Assembly (NCBI GenBank): GCA_007859995.1
Contig: SMSL01000006.1
Span: 1-64,000, forward strand
Source: Candidatus Brocadiaceae bacterium S225
GTDB lineage: Bacteria; Planctomycetota; Brocadiia; Brocadiales; Scalinduaceae
Reading direction: 5' to 3'
DNA: 64,000 nt
Position numbers and translations under genes: made by a program. Position 1 is the first letter of the stretch, and each line of letters opens with the position of its first letter. Below are positions 32,135-42,150 of the stretch, in pieces. The notes beneath the pieces are model-generated. The model was given only the letters and a program-made list of their open reading frames with translations, was not told the DNA's origin and did not search any database.

Positions 32135-33598
32135 TTAGTATTTTTTTAATGAAAGTATATACCTGAAGAAATCCGGTGTCATTGACGGAATATGTTTTAT
32201 GGATATTTTCTTTGGCACGAGTATCATGTAGTTAAAGTACGCGTACCATATTATGTTCAGGATATTGTATAGCGAAGACAATGGGAGCCTGATTAAATAA
32301 CCTGTAAAGTATCTGAGAAAGGGGAATGCGACCGTCAAGGAAAAAAGTTTGTGGAACCTTTGAAGTTTTACGTTTACCAGCGGGTCACCATAATTGAAGA
32401 TAGCCGCATCGTTATTACTGGTTTTAAAATTCTTAAATGAATTATCGGAATCTAAATATCCGTTGTCCATGCTGTATTTAGTTATCTCCAGGTTTGGATA
32501 TGGGTACAAAAGTGAACCAATCGCCAGGTTGGTCCCGCTCTTTAGATTGGTGTCAAGAGTACAAAAGTCAACGTCAAGCGGATTCTTCACCGGCAATGCG
32601 ACAAGGTTAAGTGTCCTTACTTTTATTCTATATTTTCTGATTAATTGGACAGCCTGGATAAACATTTTATTGGTGATGCTTTTCTTCAGTATGTTTTTAT
32701 TTATTTTTTCGTCTCCACATTCCAGAGCCATTCCAACTGAATAGCATCCTGATTCTTTAAGAATTTCCATAGTCTCTTTGTTTATCAGGTTTGCTCTGAC
32801 GTTGCAAAAATATGGCAATTTCACTTCATCAGCATAGAGCTTCGCGAATTCATGAAGCCACTTCCCGGGTTTTAATATGAACGTATCGTCCTCGAACATA
32901 ACAAATTTCATGGGATATTTTGATTTAACGTCCAGTATTTCGTCTATTAAGTTCCTGGGGCTACTTAATCTCAACGTCGTACCTTTTTCAGGGTAAATAT
33001 CGTTAAGTTTATGGTTGTAACAATAGGAACATTTGTAGGGACATCCTCTTGAAGCGATAAAACATTTTGTATGAAAATCCCTAACTCCGTTATCCGCTTC
33101 GTAAAGAATGTCTCTATCAGGAAACTGAATTTTGTTAAGATCCATTATTAATTCGCGTGACGGATTCTTATGAACAGCCCCGTCTCTTTTAATCCAAAAG
33201 TTTTTAACACACGAAATGTCTTCCTTTTTTTCTATTTTTGTAACGAGGTCAAGCATTGCATCCTCTGCCTCGCCGATGCAAATCCCATCCACTCCTTCCT
33301 CATGAATTAAATCAGGAAAAAAAGTAGGGTGCGGCCCGCCGAACAAGGAGAAGAAGTTGTGGCTTTCTTTCAACCTTTTATTCAGTTTAACGAAATAGTT
33401 ATGCTCTCCAGTGGTGTTACTGTAAGCGATGATATCCGGGTCGAGTTTCCTTATCTCGTCTGAAAGATGATCATACGTGAGGCTTTGCGGTAATAGCACT
33501 TTAACATCATGCCCAGCCCTCTTTACAGGCGAAACCGCGTAAAGAAATCCCAGTCTCTCAACAAAATAGAAATTGGAAAGCAAAAAAAGTATCTTCAT
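32135..33598 (-). CDS. B12-binding-type radical SAM protein
   Basis: A 487-residue protein with the same plan as its neighbour: a Rossmann N-terminus (MKILFLLSNF; GGPHPTFFPD near residue 90; the family's IGEAED near residue 110) and a radical SAM core with C186, C190 and C193 (SRGCPYKCSYC). ALECGDEKINKNILKK near residue 300 is the core's conserved segment. The C-terminus (residues ~420-487) has a hydrophobic stretch, suggesting membrane association. It lies 134 bp upstream of the preceding radical SAM gene. Substrate unknown. Confidence 0.88.
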   Translation of the reverse strand: MKILFLLSNFYFVERLGFLYAVSPVKRAGHDVKVLLPQSLTYDHLSDEIRKLDPDIIAYSNTTGEHNYFVKLNKRLKESHNFFSLFGGPHPTFFPDLIHEEGVDGICIGEAEDAMLDLVTKIEKKEDISCVKNFWIKRDGAVHKNPSRELIMDLNKIQFPDRDILYEADNGVRDFHTKCFIASRGCPYKCSYCYNHKLNDIYPEKGTTLRLSSPRNLIDEILDVKSKYPMKFVMFEDDTFILKPGKWLHEFAKLYADEVKLPYFCNVRANLINKETMEILKESGCYSVGMALECGDEKINKNILKKSITNKMFIQAVQLIRKYRIKVRTLNLVALPVKNPLDVDFCTLDTNLKSGTNLAIGSLLYPYPNLEITKYSMDNGYLDSDNSFKNFKTSNNDAAIFNYGDPLVNVKLQRFHKLFSLTVAFPFLRYFTGYLIRLPLSSLYNILNIIWYAYFNYMILVPKKISIKHIPSMTPDFFRYILSLKKY

Positions 33599-33700
33599 TT
33601 ACTCAAGAGCTCCATATAAAAATATTCAGGACCTTGTCTACTGAGAAGTCGATATTATATTGCAATACATACCATCTGTGTCCGGATTGAAAATTGACAG

Positions 33701-34993
33701 TCAGTTATTCATAGCATGAAGTTCAGGATATACAATCTTATTGTTCTCATTTTCATACTCTTTTATAGCGATTGTTAATTCGTCAATCGATAGATGTCCT
33801 TTTTCATTCAGCTTATTGTAGTAGATTTCCATAAAGTCAGGGTCGTCTGCAAGAAAGCAGGAGTGGTATCTGCCAAACGGAGTATTTTTTAATGCCCTGT
33901 CTCTGATTACGCCAAGAGGTTCCTCGCATACATTTCCAAAATAGATATGCATGTTTGCACAATTCATAACATCACCATAAGGGGTGAAGTTAATCATTTC
34001 CTTTGTCCCCGGACATCCAAACTGTTTTCCGTAATTGTAATTGAGATGGCGTTGTACGTAATTGTATGGTTCAATGATTTTTTCATATGCCTGAAGGTCT
34101 TCTTTGCTAAGCATAACGTCTTTATCCTTGAAACTCCCCACACCTTTTGCAAGGAGAGTGTTTACGAGTACCTTTTCCTGCTCCGCAAACTCTAACAGCT
34201 TTCTGAAGCCTTCAGTATAAATGTTTCCTTTGTGTACCACTGTATTGATAATGATCTTTATCTTATACTTCTTACACAGCTTGATCCCATTGACAACGAG
34301 GTCAAAGCTGCCTCTCTTTCTCCTGAAGGCGTCATGCAGCTCAGGTATACCGCTGTCAAGACTGAAATTGATGGTGTCGACACCCATTTCAGCACACCTT
34401 TTTGCTTTCTTCTCATCAAAGAGATATCCGTTTGTTGAAATTATTACGTGATTGTATTTAGGCTGGCATGCCTCTATGATCTTATCCCAATCTTTAGTAA
34501 CAAAAGGTTCTCCGCCCTCAAGACCGAAGGTAGTGGCACCCAGTGCCATTGCTTCCTTTGTGACTCGTTCATAGTCTTCAGGGGACATCTCTCTTCTTGT
34601 GCTGGTCTCATCGATTCTTGAGCAGAGACAATGGTTGCAGGTGAAATTGCACTTATAGGTTCCCGCAAATTCAAGCCCTCTTAAAACATGTTTTTTAATG
34701 CCAAACATGTTATAAAATTTACCCAGTAATACGTTCCTTGCCAGCCTGAAAGGATAGAGAGGTTTATTCCAGTGAAGACCATAGTGAAACCTGATCTTCC
34801 ACAGGATAAGGTACTTCAAAAAAGGCTTTGATTTTTTTGTCCTGACAATCTCCTTTCTTAATGACTGTTCTTCCGCCTCATCAAGTAGTGTGCTTAGTCG
34901 TTCTCTCTCTTCAGGTGTCTTACAGACAGCCCTTATATCGTCCTCTTTTGTACTGAAGACTGAAACCTTCTCTTCTAATGTAGTTGTAACCAT
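33701..34993 (-). CDS. Radical SAM/SPASM-like protein
   Basis: A 430-residue protein. Residues 1-~100 form a charged helical extension. The radical SAM cluster ligands are C115, C119 and C122 (CNFTCNHC), followed by GLEGGEPFVTKDW (the GGE motif binding SAM, ~residue 155). Near residue 330, FGCPGTKEMINFTPYGDVMNC and a further Cys in GNVCEEPLG suggest a SPASM/twitch-type auxiliary cluster domain. Such proteins mature peptides or modify small substrates. No precursor peptide is adjacent. It begins 18 nt upstream of nothing recognisable and is followed closely by the DUF218 gene's position at 35012 on the same strand. Confidence 0.85.
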   Translation of the reverse strand: MVTTTLEEKVSVFSTKEDDIRAVCKTPEERERLSTLLDEAEEQSLRKEIVRTKKSKPFLKYLILWKIRFHYGLHWNKPLYPFRLARNVLLGKFYNMFGIKKHVLRGLEFAGTYKCNFTCNHCLCSRIDETSTRREMSPEDYERVTKEAMALGATTFGLEGGEPFVTKDWDKIIEACQPKYNHVIISTNGYLFDEKKAKRCAEMGVDTINFSLDSGIPELHDAFRRKRGSFDLVVNGIKLCKKYKIKIIINTVVHKGNIYTEGFRKLLEFAEQEKVLVNTLLAKGVGSFKDKDVMLSKEDLQAYEKIIEPYNYVQRHLNYNYGKQFGCPGTKEMINFTPYGDVMNCANMHIYFGNVCEEPLGVIRDRALKNTPFGRYHSCFLADDPDFMEIYYNKLNEKGHLSIDELTIAIKEYENENNKIVYPELHAMNN

Positions 34994-35011
34994 ACTGAAT
35001 TTCCTTTCCTT

Positions 35012-35647
35012 TTATATCCAACCTCTTATCTTGAAATAAATAATAGCTCCGTACTCTCGTAAAACTTCTAAAATAAATCTAAACCTTTGTGTGGCGTTAT
35101 AAAGGTTTTTCTCGTAACATGGTACAGGTGCCGCATAAACGCTTACATCCAGTTTTTTGCAAATTGCCAGACTTCTATACATGTGGTATGAAGAAGTAAC
35201 TAAAAGTGAATTCTTTATGTTCAGCTCTCGCAATATGGGCTTTGCATACTTAATATCTTCGTAAGTATTAAGAGATCTGTTTTCTGTTATTAGACACTCT
35301 TCGTTAATTCCAATTTCTACTAAAAAGTCTTTTATTGTTTCGGCAAATGATGGCATTCCTTTTATAACTACCCCTCCACAAATAATTATTTTGTCAGCGA
35401 GTCCCTGTTTATATAACCTATACGCGCGTAGCATTCTTTGATAATTGTTGCCCGCGTGTATCTTGTCAGTGTACACTCCGTCGCTGAGCAGAATAATGGA
35501 ATCTGCATTCCTGATCTCCGGTTCAATCTCTAATACGGCATATAGATAATTTGTTACAGGGGTAAAAACCAGTGATATCGCGATTATGTTTAAGCTCAGT
35601 AATAAAAAGAAAAACAGCCTGTATTTTGATAATTTTTTCACCGGCAC
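35012..35647 (-). CDS. DUF218 (YdcF/SanA/ElyC-like) membrane-anchored protein
   Basis: A 211-residue protein with one N-terminal membrane helix (residues ~9-30, LFFFLLLSLNIIAISLVF). The DUF218 domain follows: ADSIILLSDG (~residues 44-53), DKIIICGG, INEECLITENRSLNTYED and SLLVTSSYHMYRS. The order of motifs, including the conserved Glu-Asn-rich segment and final His, is complete. DUF218 proteins take part in envelope polysaccharide or enterobacterial common antigen handling in some bacteria; biochemical activity is not settled. It starts the closest upstream gene to the SPASM protein (18 bp apart), so co-transcription is likely and supports an envelope role for the locus. Confidence 0.85.
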   Translation of the reverse strand: MPVKKLSKYRLFFFLLLSLNIIAISLVFTPVTNYLYAVLEIEPEIRNADSIILLSDGVYTDKIHAGNNYQRMLRAYRLYKQGLADKIIICGGVVIKGMPSFAETIKDFLVEIGINEECLITENRSLNTYEDIKYAKPILRELNIKNSLLVTSSYHMYRSLAICKKLDVSVYAAPVPCYEKNLYNATQRFRFILEVLREYGAIIYFKIRGWI

Positions 35648-35988
35648 TTATCAGATTTGTATACTTATATGGAATTATATCGAAGACTACATTAGCTAAA
35701 ATCATGCCTAAATAATTTTTAATGCAATTATTAAATGCCGAAAATGTAACTATTTGTGTTATATGGTGATGTGGATACTTGCAGTACCAGGAAGATATCA
35801 GCTAAGGTCATTTATAAACCGCATCTTTATCAGCTTGTTCACAATTTCAACATTATGTCGGAAATGTTTTCCCTGCTGATACAGATCATAACGTCATAAA
35901 ATGAAATATTATCCAACCGGTTAAGTCTAAAATGAAAGGCAGGAAAACATCGTTATATTGCCTTAAGTTAAGCCTATTACATCCGGTA
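35648..35988. other. Intergenic region in the glycan locus
   Basis: About 340 bp, AT-rich, no gene or strong hairpin that I can see. It may contain a promoter for the DUF218 gene and genes below it. Small plus-strand frames here overlap the next gene and look spurious. Confidence 0.5.
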
Positions 35989-37278
35989 TTAGTTAAGAAT
36001 ATTGATGCGAGTATCAGATGGTGTGTCATGCCAATACGGTTCTTTCTTAAAGTCTGTACCATCAAAGAATTTTCCTATACTGTCAGGTTGCGCGGAAAAA
36101 CATCCTCTGCATTTTGGTTCCTGCCAGCGATCTTTTAAAACTTTTATTCGAAAGTCTTGATATTTGGGCTGACTCCATATCTCTTCAAAAGAGTTCTCTG
36201 AAAGATTACCAAAAGTAATGACATTTGGGTTCGTGCTTAGATTGCAGCAGGGAGAAATATCACCTTTTATATTGACGAAATAGCTAATAAGAGAAGCGGT
36301 ACAGCAGGCATTATCCTTATAGCGTGGAAGACACATTTCATTTTTTTCAAAATCAATATAACCAAGTCTTTTATGTTCCGGTTTTGTAGGCATATATTCC
36401 TTATACGTATCTATTCCCAAGTGCAGACCAGGGAATGCAGCGGGTTCAAGTCGGAATGAATCAACACCGAGACTATCTGCCAATTCATAAGCCTCATTTG
36501 CATACTGTTCAGTATGTTTGAATGCTATGAATTTAAAAAGGATTTCCGGGCTGGTAGCTTTGCGTTGACTTTTGGCTTTAACCATCCCCTTAATATTACT
36601 TATAACTTTTTCAAAGCTGCCATTAACTCTATATTTTTCATACATTTCCTGATTTATTCCATCAACAGAAAAATGAATTTGATTAACGTAGTCAATTATC
36701 ATGTCATAATCCATTTTCGTGTTGGCGTTGGTATGTATGACAACATTTGCATCTTTACAGTATTCCAATATTTCATATACGTTTGGATGCAGAAATGTTT
36801 CCCCTCCACCTAAAAGAAAAATGTTGTTGGTAAATGCCTTGACTTTGTCCCACATCGATTTAAATGTATCTAAAGGCATAAATAAATCAGGATGAAGATT
36901 GCCTCCATATCCATGCTGGCACATCGGACATTTTAAATTACACACCGTAGAAACTTCAAAATTTGCCGTTGAAGGCAGAGGTGTGTTCTTAGAAGTATTT
37001 ATGACTCTTAAAGCTGTTTCATTCCCGTTAATGTTATAAGACTTTTCCGCCAGGGAGTAAGCCTCTCCATAAAATTTAAGATGGCTCATTATTTCCGCCA
37101 TAGCCGCTAGTAACGACGGGTTGTCTGGCTCATATTTTAAATAATTTTTCAGGATAAACGCACATTGATATTTATCTTCTATACTCTCTAGTGATTTGCC
37201 GTTTTTATATTCAATAACCTGTTGTACTATGTAATTCTTGAATGTATCCTGTTGTGTGAAATCCTTTTTTCCGATCAT
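35989..37278 (-). CDS. Radical SAM/SPASM protein with helical N-terminal domain
   Basis: A 429-residue protein. Residues ~20-95 look like TPR-type helices (NYLKYEPDNPSLLAAMAEIM). The radical SAM cluster is C113, C117 and C120 (CNLKCPMC), then GGGETFLHPN near residue 155. The C-terminal SPASM domain is Cys-rich: CLPRYKDNACC, GDISPCCNLS and a final CRGC near residue 405. This points to one or two auxiliary 4Fe-4S clusters. The GNLSENSFEEIW segment is typical of SPASM proteins in polysaccharide loci. Substrate unknown. Confidence 0.87.
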   Translation of the reverse strand: MIGKKDFTQQDTFKNYIVQQVIEYKNGKSLESIEDKYQCAFILKNYLKYEPDNPSLLAAMAEIMSHLKFYGEAYSLAEKSYNINGNETALRVINTSKNTPLPSTANFEVSTVCNLKCPMCQHGYGGNLHPDLFMPLDTFKSMWDKVKAFTNNIFLLGGGETFLHPNVYEILEYCKDANVVIHTNANTKMDYDMIIDYVNQIHFSVDGINQEMYEKYRVNGSFEKVISNIKGMVKAKSQRKATSPEILFKFIAFKHTEQYANEAYELADSLGVDSFRLEPAAFPGLHLGIDTYKEYMPTKPEHKRLGYIDFEKNEMCLPRYKDNACCTASLISYFVNIKGDISPCCNLSTNPNVITFGNLSENSFEEIWSQPKYQDFRIKVLKDRWQEPKCRGCFSAQPDSIGKFFDGTDFKKEPYWHDTPSDTRINILN

Positions 37279-37393
37279 TGCATACTCCTTTCTATGATCT
37301 TAAAATGTGATGTTGATCGATTATCTCATTATATTCAGCTTTATATATAATGGGATCATTCTGATATTTTTTGTAATTGATTCATTCTATTTT

Positions 37394-38755
37394 CTATAGT
37401 TTAGCTGTTATCCATTGGAAAAAATCTTTGATAAATCCGAAACTTCTAGTCTTGTACATATAGGTAAGTACTGATTTGAATCCGTGGAAAGACAGATAAT
37501 GTTTAAGCATTGCCTTTTGACAAAAGGAGTAGAGAAATTTTTCTTCGATATCCTTTCTATATAGTTCGAAATATGGATTATTCTTGTCCTTCAGAAAATT
37601 ATATTTTGGGTCATCCTTACACTCGTCGAACAGCGGACTTCCTGGAAAAACTCTTAAGGCTCCCCAGGAGAGAAAATCCGGCCTTATTTCTTTCTGTATT
37701 TTCAAGGTCATTCTTCTGTCTTCATCTTCTTCTCCAGGACCTCCAACCATAAAAAATCCAAATGTAGTAATGCCTAGCTCACGGCACCATTTAAATGCGT
37801 TTCTTATATGACTGACGGTATACCCTTTTCTGAGATTCTTGAGAACTCTGGGCGAACCGGATTCGACACCGAGAACGATAAAATACAGACCAGCCTCTTT
37901 CATCTTAATCAGGAGTTCCTTGCTGAGATAATCTACTCTCGTAGTGCAGGTCCAGGGGAGGTTGACCTTTCGCTTAATCATCTCATCGCAGATCTGAAAA
38001 GACCTTTTTCTGGTAATCGTAAAGTCGTCATCAAAAAATCGAATCTCTTTAATGGGTAATTTTGTCTTCCAGTACTCGATTTCATCAACTATTCTACCGG
38101 GAGATTGTGATCTCAATGAATTCTTGAAAACAGATTTAGAACAAAAAACACATTTTCCAGGACAACCTCTTGTAGTCATCATTGTTAAAGGCAGTCCATA
38201 CCATCCATATGGGGGATGAATCTTGCATTTTCTCGGATCAACCTGCAGTAAATCAGGATAAGGCAGCTTGTCAAGATCTTCAATGAATTCAGGCTGCTCA
38301 GTCACTATGATGCGGCTTTCCCTTCTAAAGGCTATTCCTTTAACATCTCCCAAACAATCTTTATCCAGATTTTCTATCAATTGAACTATTGTTTTTTCGC
38401 CTTCTCCAACAACGACTATATCTACAGAAGTAATTTCTTCCAAAACTTCCTTCGGCAATGCAGAAGCGTGAGAACCTCCCACTACTATTTTTACGTCAGG
38501 AAACCATCCTTTTAATTTATCAAGAAGTATTTTTGTATCGGCATATCTTCTGGTGAAGAACGGAACGCCAATTATATCTGGCGAGAAATCAGAGATTTTG
38601 CTTTTCAGGTATTCGTCTGTAACCGGGTCTATCCATAAATCAATCAATATGGCATCATGACCGTTTTGTTTTAGAACTGCGGCCAGATATGCGATGCCCA
38701 GAGTGGGAAGAGGATTATCAGATTTACATGGAGGGTTGACAAATATTGCGTTCAT
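37394..38755 (-). CDS. B12-binding-type radical SAM protein
   Basis: A 453-residue protein. N-terminal Rossmann domain (MNAIFVNPPC, VGGSHASALPKE, VVGEGEKT); no cobalamin-ligating DxHxxG is visible. Radical SAM ligands are C198, C202 and C205 (TRGCPGKCVFC). GVESGSPRVLKNLRKGYT (~residue 300) is the conserved core segment of the RimO/HpnJ-like group. The next gene on this strand starts 9 nt upstream of it at 38765 (stop to start), so it is translationally close to a SPASM gene. Substrate unknown. Confidence 0.88.
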   Translation of the reverse strand: MNAIFVNPPCKSDNPLPTLGIAYLAAVLKQNGHDAILIDLWIDPVTDEYLKSKISDFSPDIIGVPFFTRRYADTKILLDKLKGWFPDVKIVVGGSHASALPKEVLEEITSVDIVVVGEGEKTIVQLIENLDKDCLGDVKGIAFRRESRIIVTEQPEFIEDLDKLPYPDLLQVDPRKCKIHPPYGWYGLPLTMMTTRGCPGKCVFCSKSVFKNSLRSQSPGRIVDEIEYWKTKLPIKEIRFFDDDFTITRKRSFQICDEMIKRKVNLPWTCTTRVDYLSKELLIKMKEAGLYFIVLGVESGSPRVLKNLRKGYTVSHIRNAFKWCRELGITTFGFFMVGGPGEEDEDRRMTLKIQKEIRPDFLSWGALRVFPGSPLFDECKDDPKYNFLKDKNNPYFELYRKDIEEKFLYSFCQKAMLKHYLSFHGFKSVLTYMYKTRSFGFIKDFFQWITAKL

Positions 38756-38764
38756 TATATACCG

Positions 38765-39886
38765 TTATAAATTATTCATTCTTATTTCGTGCCAAATGTT
38801 TACCTTCTGTATGCATACTTTGCATACATCAAAGCACTTGTAATTTTTGTAATCCTTGAATATTTTCCGTATTTTCTGTAAATTATCTCCATTCCAGATA
38901 TCTCGAATATTATCTCGATAAATATTTCCAATAACTAATCCATTTTCAATTATATTTGAAAAAGTATTGCAGCATATCGAGACATCACCGTTGTAATAAA
39001 TGCCCAGCTGCAACCACGGGTTCATGCAAAATATTTCTCGGCTTCTTGTATATTTATACCAGGGGAAATAACAATCACCTTCCTTGAAAATGTAGTTATC
39101 CGGATTGCCTAACTTTTCAATGCCTTTCAACAGGTTTCCTAATGTGGTTTTTATTCCCAACTGTTTTGCCAGTTTTTTACCTTCTGATAAAACCTCAATT
39201 ATTTTCGAGACTGAATGCTTTTTGCTGAATAGATCTTTAGTTTCCTCGGTAAATTGACTGTAATTGACAGGCACATAGTTTACGACGGTTACTCCCAGCC
39301 TTTTTGCAAGATTTAAGAATGGTATAACGTCATCAAGGTTATCCTTTTGAATAACAAAATCCATCCTTAGCACATTACGTTTAATACCATACTTTTTCCT
39401 GATATTTTGAAATTCCTGCAACTTGTTGATAAGTGCATCGAAATTACTTTTCCTGATTATTTTATAGGTTTCAGGCGTAGCGGCATCCATTGATATTTTC
39501 AACAAGTGGATACCGGCCTTTAGTAATTTAGTAGATAAATCCTTGTTTAAAAGCAGACCATTGGAGGTCATTATCGTCTTTGAGCCGTTTCCAGAGCCAA
39601 TTTTAACAAGCTTATCTATGTCTGGATTTGTCAGAGGCTCACCAGAGATACCGCCCAAAAGTAATATTTTAGGTTTTATCTGAGTATAAATTTTTTCAAG
39701 AGTTTCAGGTAATAGATACTTCTTCTCAAACGGCTTAAAGTATGATTCGTTTCTATAGCACATCTTACACTGCAAGTTGCATAGATTGCTCGTATCAACG
39801 TTAAGCGTAATGGGTTGGTTTAAGACAAATCTTTTCTTTAAAATAAGTGAAATGAACCCTTTGCCGTACTCTAACATTAAAGTCAC
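38765..39886 (-). CDS. Radical SAM/SPASM protein
   Basis: A 373-residue protein with radical SAM ligands C36, C40 and C43 (CNLQCKMC), the SAM-binding LLGGISGEPL segment near residue 75, and a C-terminal SPASM domain: IFCMNPWLQLGIYYNGDVSICC (around residue 290) and CFDVCKVC (around residue 355). It resembles 40018, 41056 and 52299 in plan and length, so these are paralogues. It lies 9 bp upstream of a B12-type radical SAM gene, the closest pairing of the two classes here. Confidence 0.87.
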   Translation of the reverse strand: MTLMLEYGKGFISLILKKRFVLNQPITLNVDTSNLCNLQCKMCYRNESYFKPFEKKYLLPETLEKIYTQIKPKILLLGGISGEPLTNPDIDKLVKIGSGNGSKTIMTSNGLLLNKDLSTKLLKAGIHLLKISMDAATPETYKIIRKSNFDALINKLQEFQNIRKKYGIKRNVLRMDFVIQKDNLDDVIPFLNLAKRLGVTVVNYVPVNYSQFTEETKDLFSKKHSVSKIIEVLSEGKKLAKQLGIKTTLGNLLKGIEKLGNPDNYIFKEGDCYFPWYKYTRSREIFCMNPWLQLGIYYNGDVSICCNTFSNIIENGLVIGNIYRDNIRDIWNGDNLQKIRKIFKDYKNYKCFDVCKVCIQKVNIWHEIRMNNL

Positions 39887-40017
39887 CCTGTTTTTTATAG
39901 ACCAAATATCCCATTGTTTCTCAACGCCGGTCTTACCGTATTAAAGAGTTATTATCTCTTCCTTCATCTAAAACAGGAAATATCTGTCATGGAGACTGAA
40001 GCCGTATTCAATGCCTG

Positions 40018-41037
40018 CTAGGCAACCTGCTTTAGCCTGATAAAATCACATTTCTGGCAATAAGTGAATTTTTCCTGATTCTTCCTCAAGTAATTAAACT
40101 TCTTTCCTCTCCAGATATCTGCAAGACTCTCTTCGAGAAGATTTCCTACAATCTGGTCTTTATCAAGACAGCAGGGATGAACATTGCCGTTAACATCAAT
40201 ATATACAAAGTCCTGGAATCTATAACACCAGGAATCCAGCCCAAATAAATGCTTGGTGTGCTTGTAGAGAAATCCCTGAAGACCGTCAAACACCTGGTCC
40301 TGAAGGCAGTCAATCCTGAAGTCAAGTTTTTTCCTGAGCCTGGCAAATTCTTTAAATATTTTCTTTTCCTCATCTACATTTGGCCGTGACATGTTGGAAA
40401 CAAATCTTAAATCTACCCGAACTATATTCACCCTTTGAGCTCCAATTTTTTTAGCCCATTCAATTACTTCGTATACATCGTTAACCTTCTCTTTAAAGAG
40501 AATTGGCTGTATAACTACTTTTGGAGTCTCTGATTTAAGTATATTCTTTCTTTTAATCAAATTTTCAATATTGCTGGCAGCCTCAGAATTGTTATGTCCT
40601 AATTCATAATTTTTACTGACACTCTCAACCGAAAAGGACATACTATCAATTCCTGAGTGTATAATTTTATCAATATTATCATTTTGTCCCAAAAGCAATG
40701 CATTGGATGTCAGCTGTACTTTATACCCTTTTTCTTTGCAATGTTTTACGGCATGAAAGATTTTTGGATGTGTTAATGATTCACCCATGCCGGCAAGAGC
40801 TATCTGCTCAACACCCTCCAGCTTGTCAACGATCTCAACAAAGTCATCCCATGGCATATGTCTTCTGTCTACATCGATATAATTACGGATACACATAGTA
40901 CATGATAGATTGCAGTAATTAGTCAGCGAGATTTGAATATATTTTGGTAGCGTTTCTGGAATATGAGCCATCTTCTTTACTGTTGATGTAAGCATCTGAA
41001 TATTATTAGAAATACGTCTTTTCGAGGTCATAATCAT
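40018..41037 (-). CDS. Radical SAM/SPASM protein
   Basis: A 339-residue protein. Radical SAM ligands are C42, C46 and C49 (LTNYCNLSCTMC), with GMGESLTHPK near residue 83. The SPASM region has DVNGNVHPCCLDKDQIVGNLLE (around residue 280) and FTYCQKCDF near the C-terminus. It belongs to the four-member paralogue group described for 38765. It starts 18 bp downstream of the next SPASM gene's stop, which makes an operon likely. Confidence 0.87.
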   Translation of the reverse strand: MIMTSKRRISNNIQMLTSTVKKMAHIPETLPKYIQISLTNYCNLSCTMCIRNYIDVDRRHMPWDDFVEIVDKLEGVEQIALAGMGESLTHPKIFHAVKHCKEKGYKVQLTSNALLLGQNDNIDKIIHSGIDSMSFSVESVSKNYELGHNNSEAASNIENLIKRKNILKSETPKVVIQPILFKEKVNDVYEVIEWAKKIGAQRVNIVRVDLRFVSNMSRPNVDEEKKIFKEFARLRKKLDFRIDCLQDQVFDGLQGFLYKHTKHLFGLDSWCYRFQDFVYIDVNGNVHPCCLDKDQIVGNLLEESLADIWRGKKFNYLRKNQEKFTYCQKCDFIRLKQVA

Positions 41038-41055
41038 TTTATTGACTTTATATAT

Positions 41056-42144
41056 TTATTCACTGATAGTTTTAGCGGTAAAGCTTCCGTTTCTCAGTCG
41101 ATTGGCTATAGACAAGGCTATCCTTTCAAATCCGTAGCCGGTTACATTAGTAATAGCATCTGCTAAACTTAATCGGATTCCTGATGGAATACCAAATATC
41201 GGAGGTGTTCCCAGGACTATGCAATTTTCACATAAAGGAGAGATATTCAGGTAATCACCATTTATCATAGATTCTCTGAGCCTGAACATTTTTTCGTTGT
41301 TCCAGATATCCATCAGTCTGTTATTTTTTATGTTGCCAATTACATATTCGTGGTTTGCGTTGTAAACACACGGAACAACATCGCCATCCCACGCAATACA
41401 GGCAGTACTCCATAGACGCGAACAGGGGCCATAAACATTGCTGTTGTCTCTATAGGAGAACGTGTCTGTATCCTTGAATGTACTACCCCAGGTAGAGACT
41501 TCCCTTGACCGTATTTCGTCTATAAGTCCGTCAAAAAGCCTTAAAAAATCGGCTTTCTCTATCTCGCTGTAATCTTCAAACTCAAGTTTCAGTATTGATA
41601 AAATTGCGTAAGGTAACTTCCTCCTCTGCTCCTTCTTCAACCTGAGAAAATAGAGGATATTATCAAGAGTCTTTTCAAAGTCGGCTCCAACTCTGGCTTT
41701 TTCATATGTACCCTTCTTTAAACCATCAAAGGCAAAACTTATTTCGGATATCCCTGAATCCAGTAATAATCTGGATTTCTCTTCTGTCAGTAGTGTCGCA
41801 TTTGTATTCAGCAGGATTTTGACGCCATTTGAACTGGCATATTCTATCATTTTGAAGAATTCGGGATGTAGCAGTGATTCTCCGCTTATGGCAAGAGTGA
41901 CTGCGGAAGTATACTCTTTTGTTTCATCTATTATTCTTTTATATAGCGTATAATCCATAAAACCTTTTTTAACGTCAATTTTTCCGGTGCCGGTAGGGCA
42001 CATAATACACTTCAAGTTGCAGTTGTTAGTGGGTTCGATCCAGACAAAGCTTGGTGGATTACCCAGGACAGTTTTTCTTCTGTGATAATTTATTAATGCA
42101 CTTAGATTATTGGATAATATTTTAAATTTCTTTTTGATCTTCAT
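41056..42144 (-). CDS. Radical SAM/SPASM protein
   Basis: A 362-residue protein with radical SAM ligands C42, C46 and C49 (EPTNNCNLKCIMC), the AISGESLLHPE SAM-binding segment near residue 85, and SPASM cysteines in YGPCSRLWSTACIAWDGDVVPC (around residue 240) and LCENCIVLG (around 300). The C-terminal ~50 residues lie beyond the usual SPASM end. It is 6 bp downstream of a B12-type radical SAM gene (42151), so the two are almost certainly co-translated and may act on the same substrate. Confidence 0.87.
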   Translation of the reverse strand: MKIKKKFKILSNNLSALINYHRRKTVLGNPPSFVWIEPTNNCNLKCIMCPTGTGKIDVKKGFMDYTLYKRIIDETKEYTSAVTLAISGESLLHPEFFKMIEYASSNGVKILLNTNATLLTEEKSRLLLDSGISEISFAFDGLKKGTYEKARVGADFEKTLDNILYFLRLKKEQRRKLPYAILSILKLEFEDYSEIEKADFLRLFDGLIDEIRSREVSTWGSTFKDTDTFSYRDNSNVYGPCSRLWSTACIAWDGDVVPCVYNANHEYVIGNIKNNRLMDIWNNEKMFRLRESMINGDYLNISPLCENCIVLGTPPIFGIPSGIRLSLADAITNVTGYGFERIALSIANRLRNGSFTAKTISE

Positions 42145-42150
42145 TTGTAC

